A DNA stretch of 49,775 nt from Curvibacter sp. (GTDB lineage Bacteria; Pseudomonadota; Gammaproteobacteria; Burkholderiales; Burkholderiaceae_C). The position numbers and the translations under genes are program-made. Location of the stretch: assembly GCA_019233055.1 (NCBI GenBank), contig JAFAMV010000064.1:1-49775 (forward strand), given 5' to 3'. The notes under the pieces were generated by a model that was given only the letters and a program-made list of their open reading frames with translations, was not told the origin of the DNA and did no database searches. Below are positions 18,312 to 26,119 of the stretch, in pieces (the first letter of the stretch is position 1; every line of letters starts with the position of its first letter).

Positions 18312-19199
18312 ATGCCCATCCAACCGTCCGCCCTGTTCCAGGGTCTGTGGATCCCCCTCGTCACCCCGTTTCGCGACGGCACCGTCGACCACCCGGCCCT
18401 CGGGCGCCTGACCACCCACCTGGCCGGCCAGGGCATTGCGGGTCTGATCGCCTGCGGCTCGACCGGCGAGGCCGCCGCCCTGGACCACGACGAGCAGGCC
18501 GCCGTGCTCGACACCGTGCTGCGCCATGCCGGGGGCCTGCCGGTCGTCATGGGGCTGTCGGGCTATCACCTGCCGCAGACCTTGGGCCGCGTGCGCCAGC
18601 TCGCCGACCGGGCGCTGACCGGCTGGCTGGTCAGCGCCCCCCACTACATCCGCCCGGGCCAGCCGGGCCTGCGCCAGTGGTTCGAGGCCATCGCAGACAC
18701 CAGCCAGGTCCCGCTGATCCTCTATGACATCCCCTACCGCACCGGGGTGGCGATCGAGCTGGACACGCTGCGCGCGCTGGCGCAACACCCTCGGATCCAG
18801 GCCATCAAGGACTGCGGCGGCGATGCGCGCAAGACCCAGGCGCTGATCGAGGAAGGCCGGCTCCAGGTGCTGGCCGGAGAGGACGCCCAGATCTTCAGCA
18901 CCCTGGCGCTGGGCGGCGCCGGCGCCATCGCCGCCAGCGCCCACCTGCAGACCCGCCGTTTCGTCGACCTGATCGAAGCCCTCCAAGCGTCCGACCTGCC
19001 GCGGGCCCGGCCGTTGTGGCGCCTTCTGCGCCCCCTGATCGAAGCCGCCTTTGCCGAGCCCAACCCGGCGCCGGTGAAGGCCTTGCTGGCCGCCCAGGGC
19101 TGGTTGCGCGACGAACTGAGACCGCCGATGGCCGCCGCCTCGCCCGCGCTTTGCGCCGCACTGCGCGGCTTGCCGGACAATCCAGGGCAGTCGGCCTGA
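18312..19199 (+). CDS. dapA: Dihydrodipicolinate synthase-family protein (DapA-like)
   Basis: A 295-residue (beta/alpha)8 aldolase. In the lysine pathway DapA condenses pyruvate with aspartate semialdehyde. GLWIPLVTPFRDGTVD at the start, the GSTGEAAALD loop near 48, LYDIPYRTG with the catalytic Tyr near 138, and IQAIKDCGGDARK with the Schiff-base Lys near 165 are all present. ATG at 18312 has AAAGGAAAA upstream; a longer frame to 18201 has a non-family tail. It sits in a patch of unrelated genes, so it may be a second copy and could use another 2-oxo acid; I am sure of the family, less so of the reaction. Confidence 0.85.
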   Translation: MPIQPSALFQGLWIPLVTPFRDGTVDHPALGRLTTHLAGQGIAGLIACGSTGEAAALDHDEQAAVLDTVLRHAGGLPVVMGLSGYHLPQTLGRVRQLADRALTGWLVSAPHYIRPGQPGLRQWFEAIADTSQVPLILYDIPYRTGVAIELDTLRALAQHPRIQAIKDCGGDARKTQALIEEGRLQVLAGEDAQIFSTLALGGAGAIAASAHLQTRRFVDLIEALQASDLPRARPLWRLLRPLIEAAFAEPNPAPVKALLAAQGWLRDELRPPMAAASPALCAALRGLPDNPGQSA

Positions 19200-19240
19200 G
19201 CGCAGGCCCAAGGCCCGCCCCCTCCTCTCGGAAGCACCCC

Positions 19241-19591
19241 ATGGAACAAGTCACGATCTACCACAACCCCAAATGCAGCACCTCGCGCCAGGTGCTGGCG
19301 CTGATCCGCGAAGCCGGTATCGAGCCCGAGGTGGTCCTGTATCTGCAGAACCCGCCAGACCGGGCCAGGCTGAAGGCGCTGGCCCAGGCCTCGGGCCAGG
19401 GCGTGCGGGGCCTGCTGCGCGGCAAGGAGGCCCTGGCCAAGGAACTCCGGCTCGACGAGCCGCACTGGACCGACGAGCAACTGCTGGACTTCATGGGGCA
19501 GCACCCGGTGCTGATCAACCGCCCCATCGTGAGCAGCCCGAAAGGGACCCGGCTGTGCCGGCCGGTCGAGACGGTGCAGGACCTGCTCTGA
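19241..19591 (+). CDS. arsC: ArsC/Spx-family arsenate reductase-like protein (glutaredoxin type)
   Basis: A 116-residue thioredoxin-fold protein. ArsC reduces arsenate to arsenite using glutathione and glutaredoxin. YHNPKCSTSRQVLALIREAG with the catalytic Cys at residue 12, followed by YLQNPP near residue 46 and NRPIVSSPKGTRLCRP near residue 94, fit ArsC. No arsB, arsH or arsR gene is adjacent, so a role in arsenic resistance is inferred from the family only; a general oxidoreductase is possible. It follows the dapA-like gene by 41 bases. Confidence 0.82.
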   Translation: MEQVTIYHNPKCSTSRQVLALIREAGIEPEVVLYLQNPPDRARLKALAQASGQGVRGLLRGKEALAKELRLDEPHWTDEQLLDFMGQHPVLINRPIVSSPKGTRLCRPVETVQDLL

Positions 19592-19657
19592 GTCCGGTCC
19601 TCGGAGCCATGCCTTTGCAGGTCTATTCGCCCGCAGCTCCTCGAGATTCTCCCCGAC

Positions 19658-19671
19658 AATGCAAATGCATT
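19658..19671. promoter_or_regulatory. Palindromic operator candidate upstream of prlF
   Basis: AATGCA-AA-TGCATT is a perfect inverted repeat with six-base arms, 42 bases before the prlF start, in a locally AT-rich patch. PrlF antitoxins carry an AbrB-type DNA-binding fold and usually repress their own operon, so this is a likely binding site. Confidence 0.5.
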
Positions 19672-19713
19672 ACCATGCGGACATTCCTCTTCTTCCCGTC
19701 CGGAGATTGCGTC

Positions 19714-20040
19714 ATGCCTACCGCACTTGAGGCCGAGTCCACTCTGACCGACCGCTACCAGACCACGGTTCCAGAAGCCGTCCGCCGAGCCCTGCGCCTG
19801 AGCAAGCGCGACAAGATCCACTATGCGATCCAGCCCACAGGCGAGGTCGTCCTGACCCGGGCTACCGCTGAAGAGGATGACCCTGTCATCGGGCAATTCC
19901 TGCATTTTCTGGCTCACGACCTCACCGCGCATCCCGAACGTCTCCAACGCATTGACATGGGCCTGGTTCAACGGGGGCGCGAGCTGACCGCGGGTGTGAA
20001 GTTCGACCTGGACACCCCTCTCTCACCAGAAGACGAATGA
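19714..20040 (+). CDS. prlF: Type II antitoxin of the PrlF (SohA) family
   Basis: A 108-residue protein. PrlF binds and neutralises the YhaV ribonuclease toxin and represses the operon. The N-terminal AbrB/SpoVT swapped-hairpin domain is visible in ESTLTDRYQTTVPEAVRRAL, then LSKRDKIHYAIQPTGEVVL; the C-terminal part (VIGQFLHFLAHDLTAHPERL) is the toxin-binding region of the PrlF family. GGAG lies upstream of the ATG. Its stop codon overlaps the yhaV start (ATGA), showing coupled translation. Codon use is less GC-biased than in the neighbours, which fits transfer. Confidence 0.85.
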   Translation: MPTALEAESTLTDRYQTTVPEAVRRALRLSKRDKIHYAIQPTGEVVLTRATAEEDDPVIGQFLHFLAHDLTAHPERLQRIDMGLVQRGRELTAGVKFDLDTPLSPEDE

Positions 20041-20603
20041 ACCCCACCCGCCACGTGGGTTCCGGCCTTCTGCCGCCTCGCCGACAGAACTTCCCTGAAA
20101 GACCCAGCCAGCAGCACGATGTGGTGATCCACGGCTGGACGGTTTTCGCGCACCCCCTGTTTCTAGACCAGTACGAGAAATTGCTTGGACAGGTGGCCGA
20201 GCTGCAAGCGAAAGACCCGGAGGGCTACAAAAAGAAGAATGCCGCCAAGAGGCTTGCCGCCATCGTCAGCCTGGCGTTCGATGTCATTGCGCAAGACCCT
20301 GCACGACCTGAGTACCGGCAGGGCAACACGCTTGGCGACGAGCACAGGCACTGGCTCCGGGCCAAGTTCTTCCAGCAATATCGGCTGTTCTTCCGCTTTC
20401 ACGCACCCAGCAAGGTGATCGTCCTGGCTTGGGTCAACGATGCGGACACCAAGCGCGCCTACGAGAGCGATTCCGATGCGTATCGGGTGTTCAGGAAGAT
20501 GTTGGCCAGCGGTCACCCACCGAGCGATTGGGAACTGCTGCTGACAGAGGCGCAGGCCCAGGCGGCGCGGCTGCGTGGCGCCACGGACAGCACACCCCGC
20601 TGA
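20037..20603 (+). CDS. yhaV: Type II toxin of the YhaV family, ribosome-dependent ribonuclease
   Basis: A 188-residue protein. YhaV cleaves mRNA and slows growth unless bound by PrlF. VVIHGWTVFAHPLFLDQYEKL near residue 30, KDPEGYKKKNAAKRLAAI near 60, RQGNTLGDEHRHWLRAKFF near 98 and QYRLFFRFHAPSKVIVLAWVND near 117 are the family core, ending YRVFRKMLASGHPPSDW. The frame starts inside prlF by four bases. The N-terminal 20 residues are less conserved, so the true start could be slightly later. Base composition is lower in GC at third positions than nearby genes. Confidence 0.87.
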   Translation: MNPTRHVGSGLLPPRRQNFPERPSQQHDVVIHGWTVFAHPLFLDQYEKLLGQVAELQAKDPEGYKKKNAAKRLAAIVSLAFDVIAQDPARPEYRQGNTLGDEHRHWLRAKFFQQYRLFFRFHAPSKVIVLAWVNDADTKRAYESDSDAYRVFRKMLASGHPPSDWELLLTEAQAQAARLRGATDSTPR

Positions 20604-20609
20604 CATTTC

Positions 20610-20626
20610 AAGCATTGGGGGTGCTT
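20610..20626 (+). terminator. Weak hairpin after yhaV
   Basis: AAGCA and TGCTT pair around a seven-base loop seven bases after the yhaV stop, followed by CTTGTG. A short stem without a strong U run, so only a possible terminator. Confidence 0.25.
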
Positions 20627-20682
20627 CTTGTGAGGCAGGCCTCGATTTCCTCGCATCGCCTTGAGGTGGGCCGCCGCAGCCC

Positions 20683-21573
20683 TCAGAGCCGCCCCAGGGC
20701 CTGGGCCCAACGGCGCGCCATGGCCGGCGAGTTGAGGCAGCTGGTGTGCTCGCCGGCACTCCAGACCGCCCGCTCCATGAGCTGGATGTCGGCTTCGTGC
20801 TGGCGCGCCACATGCGGGTCTTCAAAAAAGATGACCTTCTGACACCGGCCGTCCAGCACCAATTCGGCGATCTGCGCATCCCCGCCCAGCGGCCCGCTCT
20901 GGTAGCGCTGCACCCAGGGCTGGCCGGCAGGCCAGCCGCGCGACCAGGCCAGCTCGTTGAGCAGCCCCCCCGTGGTGCCGGTGGCCACCCGGGATCCGAA
21001 GCGCGACAGCAGCTCGAAATGCTCGCCGACGAATTCGACCATCTGGGTCTTGCGCGCATCATGGGCGATCAGGGCGGCGGTCTGGCTCTCCAGGTCCAGC
21101 AGCGGGCCGATGCCGTGCACGCCGGTGCCGTCCAGTCCGGCCCGCAGCGATTCGACCGCCACCCATTCGAGTGCGCCGGCCAGGGTCGGCACGAAGGGCT
21201 TGCCATGGGTCACGCACTGGCGCTTGAGCGCCTGCGCCTCGGGGAAGGTCGAGGAAGGATCGACCGGGTCCATCAGGAAGAAGACGCCGTCAAGAGCCCG
21301 CTCTGGCGCCAGGCCGCCCGCCACGCGCGAGACCACCCGCATCAGGCCGCCCTCGCGCCCGCTGGGCAGGCGCTCCAGAGGCAGTTGCCCCACCAGCAGG
21401 GCCTCGCGTTCCAGCGCATCATGGCTGGCGCCCACCACGGCCAGCCGCCAGGGCAGACGCCCCAGGGCGGATTCGCAGGATCGGGCCCAGCGCTGCAGGG
21501 CGCCGGTGCCCGGCTGGCGATGCAGGCGATGCGCCACCAGGGCAAAACGGAGTTCGGTCGGCAGGGAGGTCAT
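20683..21573 (-). CDS. Two-domain methylglyoxal synthase-like protein
   Basis: A 296-residue protein made of two methylglyoxal-synthase-like halves; the single-domain enzyme is about 130-150 residues and turns dihydroxyacetone phosphate into methylglyoxal and phosphate. The C-terminal half keeps the key residues: AALIAHDARK (His171, Asp172), ATGTTGGLL (198-206), SGPLGGD (Asp232), FFEDPH and HEAD (His259, Asp262). The N-terminal half has the same plan (FALVAHR, LPSGREGG, FFLMDPVDP) but lacks the catalytic Asp and His, so it looks degenerate. Its function may be regulatory or structural. It lies alone, convergent with yhaV. Family assignment of the second half is secure; activity is an inference. 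Confidence 0.75.
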   Translation of the reverse strand: MTSLPTELRFALVAHRLHRQPGTGALQRWARSCESALGRLPWRLAVVGASHDALEREALLVGQLPLERLPSGREGGLMRVVSRVAGGLAPERALDGVFFLMDPVDPSSTFPEAQALKRQCVTHGKPFVPTLAGALEWVAVESLRAGLDGTGVHGIGPLLDLESQTAALIAHDARKTQMVEFVGEHFELLSRFGSRVATGTTGGLLNELAWSRGWPAGQPWVQRYQSGPLGGDAQIAELVLDGRCQKVIFFEDPHVARQHEADIQLMERAVWSAGEHTSCLNSPAMARRWAQALGRL

Positions 21574-21618
21574 GGCATCAGCTCCGATGAGGGGCGACAG
21601 GGCCGGGTTCGCCGACGG

Positions 21619-21846
21619 TCAGGGGGCACGGTGCAGGCGAGGGGCCGACAACAGCACCAGTTGTTCGTCCACCACCCGCGACACCTCGGGCAGGCGGGGC
21701 GCCGCAGGCGCGCTCAGGGCGGTCTTGAGCCGGTTCAGGTCGGCCACACTGGGCGCCACCTTGATCTGGGCGATGGCGGCCTGGGCATTGCCGGCCTTCA
21801 GCAGGGTCATGACCTTCTGGGTCCATTCGTGGGTGTTTTTGGCCAT
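21619..21846 (-). CDS. Small hypothetical protein
   Basis: A 75-residue protein with a good start: AAGGAA lies before the ATG at 21846. The first 30 residues (KNTHEWTQKVMTLLKAGNAQ, then AAIAQIKVAP) look like two helices; a polar, proline-bearing tail follows. It lies 45 bases before the methylglyoxal-synthase-like gene on the same strand and may be its operon partner. Not recognised as any family. Confidence 0.5.
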   Translation of the reverse strand: MAKNTHEWTQKVMTLLKAGNAQAAIAQIKVAPSVADLNRLKTALSAPAAPRLPEVSRVVDEQLVLLSAPRLHRAP

Positions 21847-21915
21847 GGATTCCTTTTTCTCGGCCCCGTCATTCAAAGAGCCCTTTAGGATGCACACTTT
21901 ACCGCCGCTTGCACC

Positions 21916-22170
21916 ATGGCCAGCCAAACCATCACCATCGACAACTACAAGCTGTTCCCCTCGCCGCGCAATCAGCATCGCGAGATCTTCGAACATCGCC
22001 TGTTCCTGCCCTACCCCTATGCGCTGATCGACCTGCCGAGCTACGACCTGACAGGCCGATACAGCCTCTTTGCGGCCTGTCGGCTCTCCGACATGAAGAT
22101 GGGACAGATGGTGAGCTTCGAACTCGAAGCCGATGAGGCCCGGTTCCAGAGCCGCTTCGTGCCCGATTGA
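21916..22170 (+). CDS. Small hypothetical protein
   Basis: An 84-residue protein beginning MASQTITIDNYKLFPSP, with an even, strand-rich pattern (HRLFLPYPYALIDLPSYDLT, then RYSLFAACRLSDMKMGQMV and FELEADEARFQSRFVPD). No signal peptide or membrane segment. Divergent from the 75-residue gene across about 70 bases, followed after 46 bases by the 103-residue gene. No family recognised; its orderly sequence and GC-rich third positions favour a real gene. Confidence 0.5.
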   Translation: MASQTITIDNYKLFPSPRNQHREIFEHRLFLPYPYALIDLPSYDLTGRYSLFAACRLSDMKMGQMVSFELEADEARFQSRFVPD

Positions 22171-22216
22171 CCTGCGCCCCCCACCTGCACTTCCCGACAC
22201 CCCTGCGCTGCCGACC

Positions 22217-22528
22217 ATGTCAGACGAGAACCAGATCTTCGTCCCGCCCTCTTTCATCGCCCTCTACAGCGACAGCCGCCAACGCCTGCGTGCGCCGGTG
22301 GCGCAGGTCCGTGCCCGCCACGAGCTTTGCGAGGACCTGGCGCACCACCTGGTCGAGCAGGCCCAGCGCCTCTACCACGTCGAGGCCCCATCCGAGGAGG
22401 GCATCCTGCTGCGCATGCACAGCGGCCTCTGCCATGCCGACGCCGGCCTGGGCCGCCCCGAGGCCGGCTGGATCATCTGCCGGCTGGCCGAACTGCTGGG
22501 CTGGCGCTGCCCAGCCCTGCCGGAATGA
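22217..22528 (+). CDS. Small conserved-looking hypothetical protein
   Basis: A 103-residue protein beginning MSDENQIFVPPSFIALYSD. It is mostly helical by pattern: ARHELCEDLAHHLVEQAQRLY, then SEEGILLRMHSGLCHADAGL and GWIICRLAELLGW. From memory, similar short proteins in this order are annotated loosely as ATPase or chaperone-like; nothing in the sequence supports a nucleotide site, so I leave the role open. It is convergent with moaD across 28 bases and follows the 84-residue gene on the same strand. Confidence 0.55.
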   Translation: MSDENQIFVPPSFIALYSDSRQRLRAPVAQVRARHELCEDLAHHLVEQAQRLYHVEAPSEEGILLRMHSGLCHADAGLGRPEAGWIICRLAELLGWRCPALPE

Positions 22529-22556
22529 AGGCCCACGCCCCTGGGCTGCGGCGAAC

Positions 22557-22820
22557 TCAGCCGCCGGTGACCGGCGGGAAGAAGGCCAGTTCGGCGCCGT
22601 CGACCAGGGCGGCCGACTCCTCGCACAGGGTCTGATCCAGCGCCATGCGCACCGGTCGCTGGCGCCCCAGGGCCTCGGCATAGGCCCCGCCGCGCGCCAG
22701 CAGCTCGTCGCGCAGCGCACCCACGGTGGCGGCGCCGGTCGAGAGGTCTTCCGCGCCGCAGCCCAGGGCTTCGCGGATGGAGGCGAAATAGCGCAGGCGG
22801 ATGTTCAGCGCAGCACTCAT
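22557..22820 (-). CDS. moaD: Molybdopterin synthase sulfur carrier subunit MoaD
   Basis: An 87-residue ubiquitin-like protein ending in the obligatory Gly-Gly (FFPPVTGG), which is thiolated and donates sulfur to precursor Z with MoaE. IRLRYFASIREALGCGAEDL at the start and GAELAFFPPV at the end are typical. The start ATG at 22820 overlaps the moeA stop by four bases (ATGA). MoaE is normally the next gene; here it is 4.5 kb away. Confidence 0.93.
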   Translation of the reverse strand: MSAALNIRLRYFASIREALGCGAEDLSTGAATVGALRDELLARGGAYAEALGRQRPVRMALDQTLCEESAALVDGAELAFFPPVTGG

Positions 22821-24082
22821 GACAGCAGCTCGGCAAACGACACGAAGGACACCGGGTCTCCCTGTCGGATCACGGTGCCGGCCGGGTTGTCGACCAGGCC
22901 GTCGCCCCAGACCGCCGAGGTCAGCACCCCCGAACTCTGGTTGGGGAACAGATCCAGCCCGCCCTGCGCATTGCGCCACACCCGCAGGAACTCACGGCGC
23001 TTGTCGCCCTTGCCCCAGTCAAAGTGCGCGGGCAGGGCCACCGCCTTTGGCGCCACCGCCTGGACGCCCTGCAGACGCAGCAGGAAGGGCCGCACCAGCA
23101 TCAGGAAGGTGACAAAGCCCGAGACCGGGTTGCCCGGCAGGCCGACGAAATGGCTGGTGCCGACGCGGCCGTAGGCAAACGGCTTGCCCGGCTTGATGGC
23201 CAGTTGCCAGAGGTGCAGCTCGCCCAGGGCCTGCACCGCCGGCTTCACGTGGTCTTCCTCGCCCACGCTGACCCCGCCGCTGGTGAGGATCAGGTCGTGC
23301 TCGCGGGCCGCCTCGGCCAGGGCCGCCTGGGTGGCCTGCAACTGGTCGGGCACGATGCCCAGGTCGCTGACCTCGCAGCCCATGCGCAGCAGCAGCGCGC
23401 GCAGGAAGAAGCGGTTCGAGTTGTAGATGGCCCCGGCCTTCAGTTGCTCGGGCGGCACCTCGCCGGGCATGACCAATTCGTCGCCGGTGGAAAACAGGGC
23501 CACGCGGGGGCGTCGGGCCACCTGCAGCTGCGCGCGCCCCACACTCGCGGCCAGGCCGAGCGAGGCCGGCCCCAGGCGTTGGCCGGCGGCCAGCACCACG
23601 CTGCCACGGGCCACATCCTCGCCGGCTCGGCGGATCGCCAGGCCGGGCCGAGGGGCTTGCAGTAGGCGCACCCGGGCCGTCGCGCCCTCACCGAGCGCTT
23701 CGCAGTGCTCCTGCATCAGCACCGCGTCGGCGCCCTCGGGCACCGGCGCCCCGGTGAAGATGCGGGCGGCGGTGCCGGGCCGCAGCGGCGACGGCGCCTG
23801 GCCGGCGGCAATGCGCTGCGAGACCTCCAGTTCGGTCCCCGGCGCAGGCACATCGGCGCAGCACACCGCATAGCCGTCCATGGCGCTGTTGTCGTGCGGC
23901 GGCACCTGCAACGGCGACACCACCTCCTCGGCCAACACCCGGCCATCGGCCTCGAAGGTGGAGACCGTCTCGACCGGCCAATCCGCCTCGCGCAGGGGCC
24001 GGGCATAGCCCAGCAGCTCGGCCAGCACATCATCGAGCGGGCGCAGGGGCTTGGGAACAGGTCGATCGGCGGGGAGGTTCAT
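22817..24082 (-). CDS. moeA: Molybdopterin molybdenumtransferase MoeA
   Basis: A 421-residue protein that inserts molybdate into molybdopterin. Typical marks in order: VLAEEVVSPLQVPPHDNSAMDGYAV near 60, GTAARIFTGAPVPEGADAV near 105, ALFSTGDELV near 190, ILTSGGVSVGEEDHVKPA near 250, then PGKPFAYG and GLPGNPVSGFVTF near 300. Four-base ATGA overlaps link it to mobB upstream and moaD downstream, so mobB-moeA-moaD form one tightly coupled operon. Length is normal. Confidence 0.95.
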   Translation of the reverse strand: MNLPADRPVPKPLRPLDDVLAELLGYARPLREADWPVETVSTFEADGRVLAEEVVSPLQVPPHDNSAMDGYAVCCADVPAPGTELEVSQRIAAGQAPSPLRPGTAARIFTGAPVPEGADAVLMQEHCEALGEGATARVRLLQAPRPGLAIRRAGEDVARGSVVLAAGQRLGPASLGLAASVGRAQLQVARRPRVALFSTGDELVMPGEVPPEQLKAGAIYNSNRFFLRALLLRMGCEVSDLGIVPDQLQATQAALAEAAREHDLILTSGGVSVGEEDHVKPAVQALGELHLWQLAIKPGKPFAYGRVGTSHFVGLPGNPVSGFVTFLMLVRPFLLRLQGVQAVAPKAVALPAHFDWGKGDKRREFLRVWRNAQGGLDLFPNQSSGVLTSAVWGDGLVDNPAGTVIRQGDPVSFVSFAELLS

Positions 24083-24624
24083 GGCGGGCAGGGAATGACG
24101 TATTCGAACAGGCTGCCATTGTCGAGCAGCCAGGTGGCCAGGGCGTCGGCGCGGTTCAGATCCAGCACCGGGCACGAGGGGGGCTGCGGCAGGCGTTGCG
24201 GCCGGTCGGTGGCGACGGCCAGCACCCAGGGGTCTTCCGGCTGACGCAGGGGGCGCGGCGGCCGACCGGGCTCGGGCTCGCGCCAGACCTCGATCTTCGG
24301 CAGTCCGCTTTCCTTGTAGCCTTCGATGAGCACCCAATCCACGGTGGGATCCAGCTGGGCCAGCAGCTCGTGCACGCTCAGGCGCTGCGGCTGCTCGTAT
24401 TCACGCATCAGGGCCAGCCGGTGCTCGCTGGCCACCACCACCTCGAAGGCGCCGGCCTGACGGTGGCGCCAGCTGTCCTTGCCCGGGTGGTCGATGTCGA
24501 AGCGGTGGTGGGCATGCTTGACCACCGAGACCCGCAAGCCTTGCGCACGCAGACAGGGAATCAACTGCTCGAGCAAGGTGGTCTTGCCCGAACCGGAATA
24601 GCCGGCAAAACCGACGACCTTCAT
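24079..24624 (-). CDS. mobB: Molybdopterin-guanine dinucleotide biosynthesis adaptor MobB
   Basis: A 181-residue GTP-binding protein that helps MobA attach GMP to the molybdenum cofactor. The P-loop GYSGSGKTTLLEQLIP starts at residue 8; VVKHAHHRFDIDHPGKDSWRHR near residue 34 and VLIEGYKESGLPKIEVWRE near residue 98 are family marks. It is the first gene of the mobB-moeA-moaD operon and lies 27 bases after thrC on the same strand, so it may also be read from the hom-thrC promoter. No mobA lies in the window. Confidence 0.93.
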   Translation of the reverse strand: MKVVGFAGYSGSGKTTLLEQLIPCLRAQGLRVSVVKHAHHRFDIDHPGKDSWRHRQAGAFEVVVASEHRLALMREYEQPQRLSVHELLAQLDPTVDWVLIEGYKESGLPKIEVWREPEPGRPPRPLRQPEDPWVLAVATDRPQRLPQPPSCPVLDLNRADALATWLLDNGSLFEYVIPCPP

Positions 24625-24651
24625 GCGCGCACTGACCGGGAGCTCATCGCC

Positions 24652-26082
24652 TCAGCGGCAATGCGACTCGATGTAGGCCTTGACCACCGCCACATCGGCA
24701 GGCACCACCTGGACGCGCTTGGGCAGGTCTTCGATGCCGGCGAATCGGGCCGGGCGCTCCGGCTCATGGCCCAGGGCTTCCGTGATGGTGGCAGCGAACT
24801 TGATCGGCAGCGCGGTCTCGAGCACGATCATCGGCACCGCGGTGCTGCCGCGCAACTCGCGCGCCACCTTCACACCATCGGCGGTATGGGGGTCGATGGT
24901 CACGCCATGGCGCTGGAAGCTGTCGCGGATCGTGGCCAGGCGGTCGGCATGGGTGCTGCGCCCGCTGCTGAAGCCGTAACGGCTCGCAGCCCCTGCAAAC
25001 AGAGGGTCGGCGCCGAGATCGAAGAAGCCCGGACCGGACAGTTGTTGCCCGAACAACTGGCTGACCCGCGCTGCATCCCGGCCCAGCAGATCGAAGATGA
25101 AGCGTTCGAAGTTGCTGGCCTTGGAGATGTCCATCGAGGGACTGGAGGTCTCGTGCGTGTCGGCACTGCCGCGCACGCGGTACAGGCCGGTGCGGAAGAA
25201 CTCGTCGAGCACGTCGTTCTCGTTGGTGGCCACCACGAGACGCTCGATCGGCAGGCCCATCATGCGCGCCACATGCCCGGCGCAGACATTGCCGAAGTTG
25301 CCCGAGGGCACGGTGAAGCTGACCTTCTGGCCGTTGTGCTCGGTGGCCTGCAGATAGCCCGCGAAGTAGTAGACCACCTGGGCCAGCAGCCGCGCCCAGT
25401 TGATCGAGTTGACGGTGCCGATGCGGTACTGGCGCTTGAAGGCCAGGTCGTTGGACACCGCCTTGACGATGTCCTGGCAATCGTCGAAGACGCCTTCGAC
25501 CGCGAGATTGAAGATGTTGGCGTCCTGCAGGCTGAACATCTGGGCCTGCTGGAACGGGCTCATGCGGCCGTGCGGGCTGGTCATGAAGACCCGCACGCCC
25601 TTCTTGCCACGCATGGCATATTCGGCCGCGCTGCCGGTGTCGCCGGAAGTCGCCCCCAGGATGTTGAGCTCTTCGCCGCGCCGGCCCAGCTCGTACTCGA
25701 ACAGGTTGCCGAGCAGCTGCATCGCCATGTCCTTGAAGGCCAGGGTGGGTCCGTTGGACAGGCCTTCGAGCCACAGGCCGTCTTCGAGGTGGCGCAGCGG
25801 CACGATCTCGCCGGTGCCGAAGACCTCGGCGGTGTAGGTCTTGTGGCAAAGGGCGCGCAGGTCGGCGGACGGGATGTCGTCGATGTACAGCGACAGGATC
25901 TCGTAGGCCAGTTCGGCGTAGCCCTGGCGGTGATAGACCTCACGCCAGCGGCCCAGGGTGGCGTCATCGACCTGGGGGTAGTGCTCGGGCAGGCACAGGC
26001 CGCCATCGGGGGCCAGGCCTTCGAGCAGGATTTCACAAAAACGCTTGCGGTCGGCATGACCACGGGTGCTCAGGTACTTCAT
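24652..26082 (-). CDS. thrC: Threonine synthase
   Basis: A 476-residue pyridoxal-phosphate enzyme that makes threonine from O-phosphohomoserine. MKYLSTRGHADRKRFCEILL starts the N-terminal domain; the PLP lysine is in PTLAFKDMAMQLLGNLFEYE near residue 115, followed by ILGATSGDTGSAAEYAMRGK near 145 and VPSGNFGNVCAGH near 258. AGGAAG precedes the ATG at 26082. It follows hom with a gap of 37 bases in one transcription unit, the usual pairing in the order. Confidence 0.96.
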   Translation of the reverse strand: MKYLSTRGHADRKRFCEILLEGLAPDGGLCLPEHYPQVDDATLGRWREVYHRQGYAELAYEILSLYIDDIPSADLRALCHKTYTAEVFGTGEIVPLRHLEDGLWLEGLSNGPTLAFKDMAMQLLGNLFEYELGRRGEELNILGATSGDTGSAAEYAMRGKKGVRVFMTSPHGRMSPFQQAQMFSLQDANIFNLAVEGVFDDCQDIVKAVSNDLAFKRQYRIGTVNSINWARLLAQVVYYFAGYLQATEHNGQKVSFTVPSGNFGNVCAGHVARMMGLPIERLVVATNENDVLDEFFRTGLYRVRGSADTHETSSPSMDISKASNFERFIFDLLGRDAARVSQLFGQQLSGPGFFDLGADPLFAGAASRYGFSSGRSTHADRLATIRDSFQRHGVTIDPHTADGVKVARELRGSTAVPMIVLETALPIKFAATITEALGHEPERPARFAGIEDLPKRVQVVPADVAVVKAYIESHCR

Positions 26083-26119
26083 GGTTGCTTCCTGTTCCAG
26101 CCATTCAGGGTCGGCCGCA

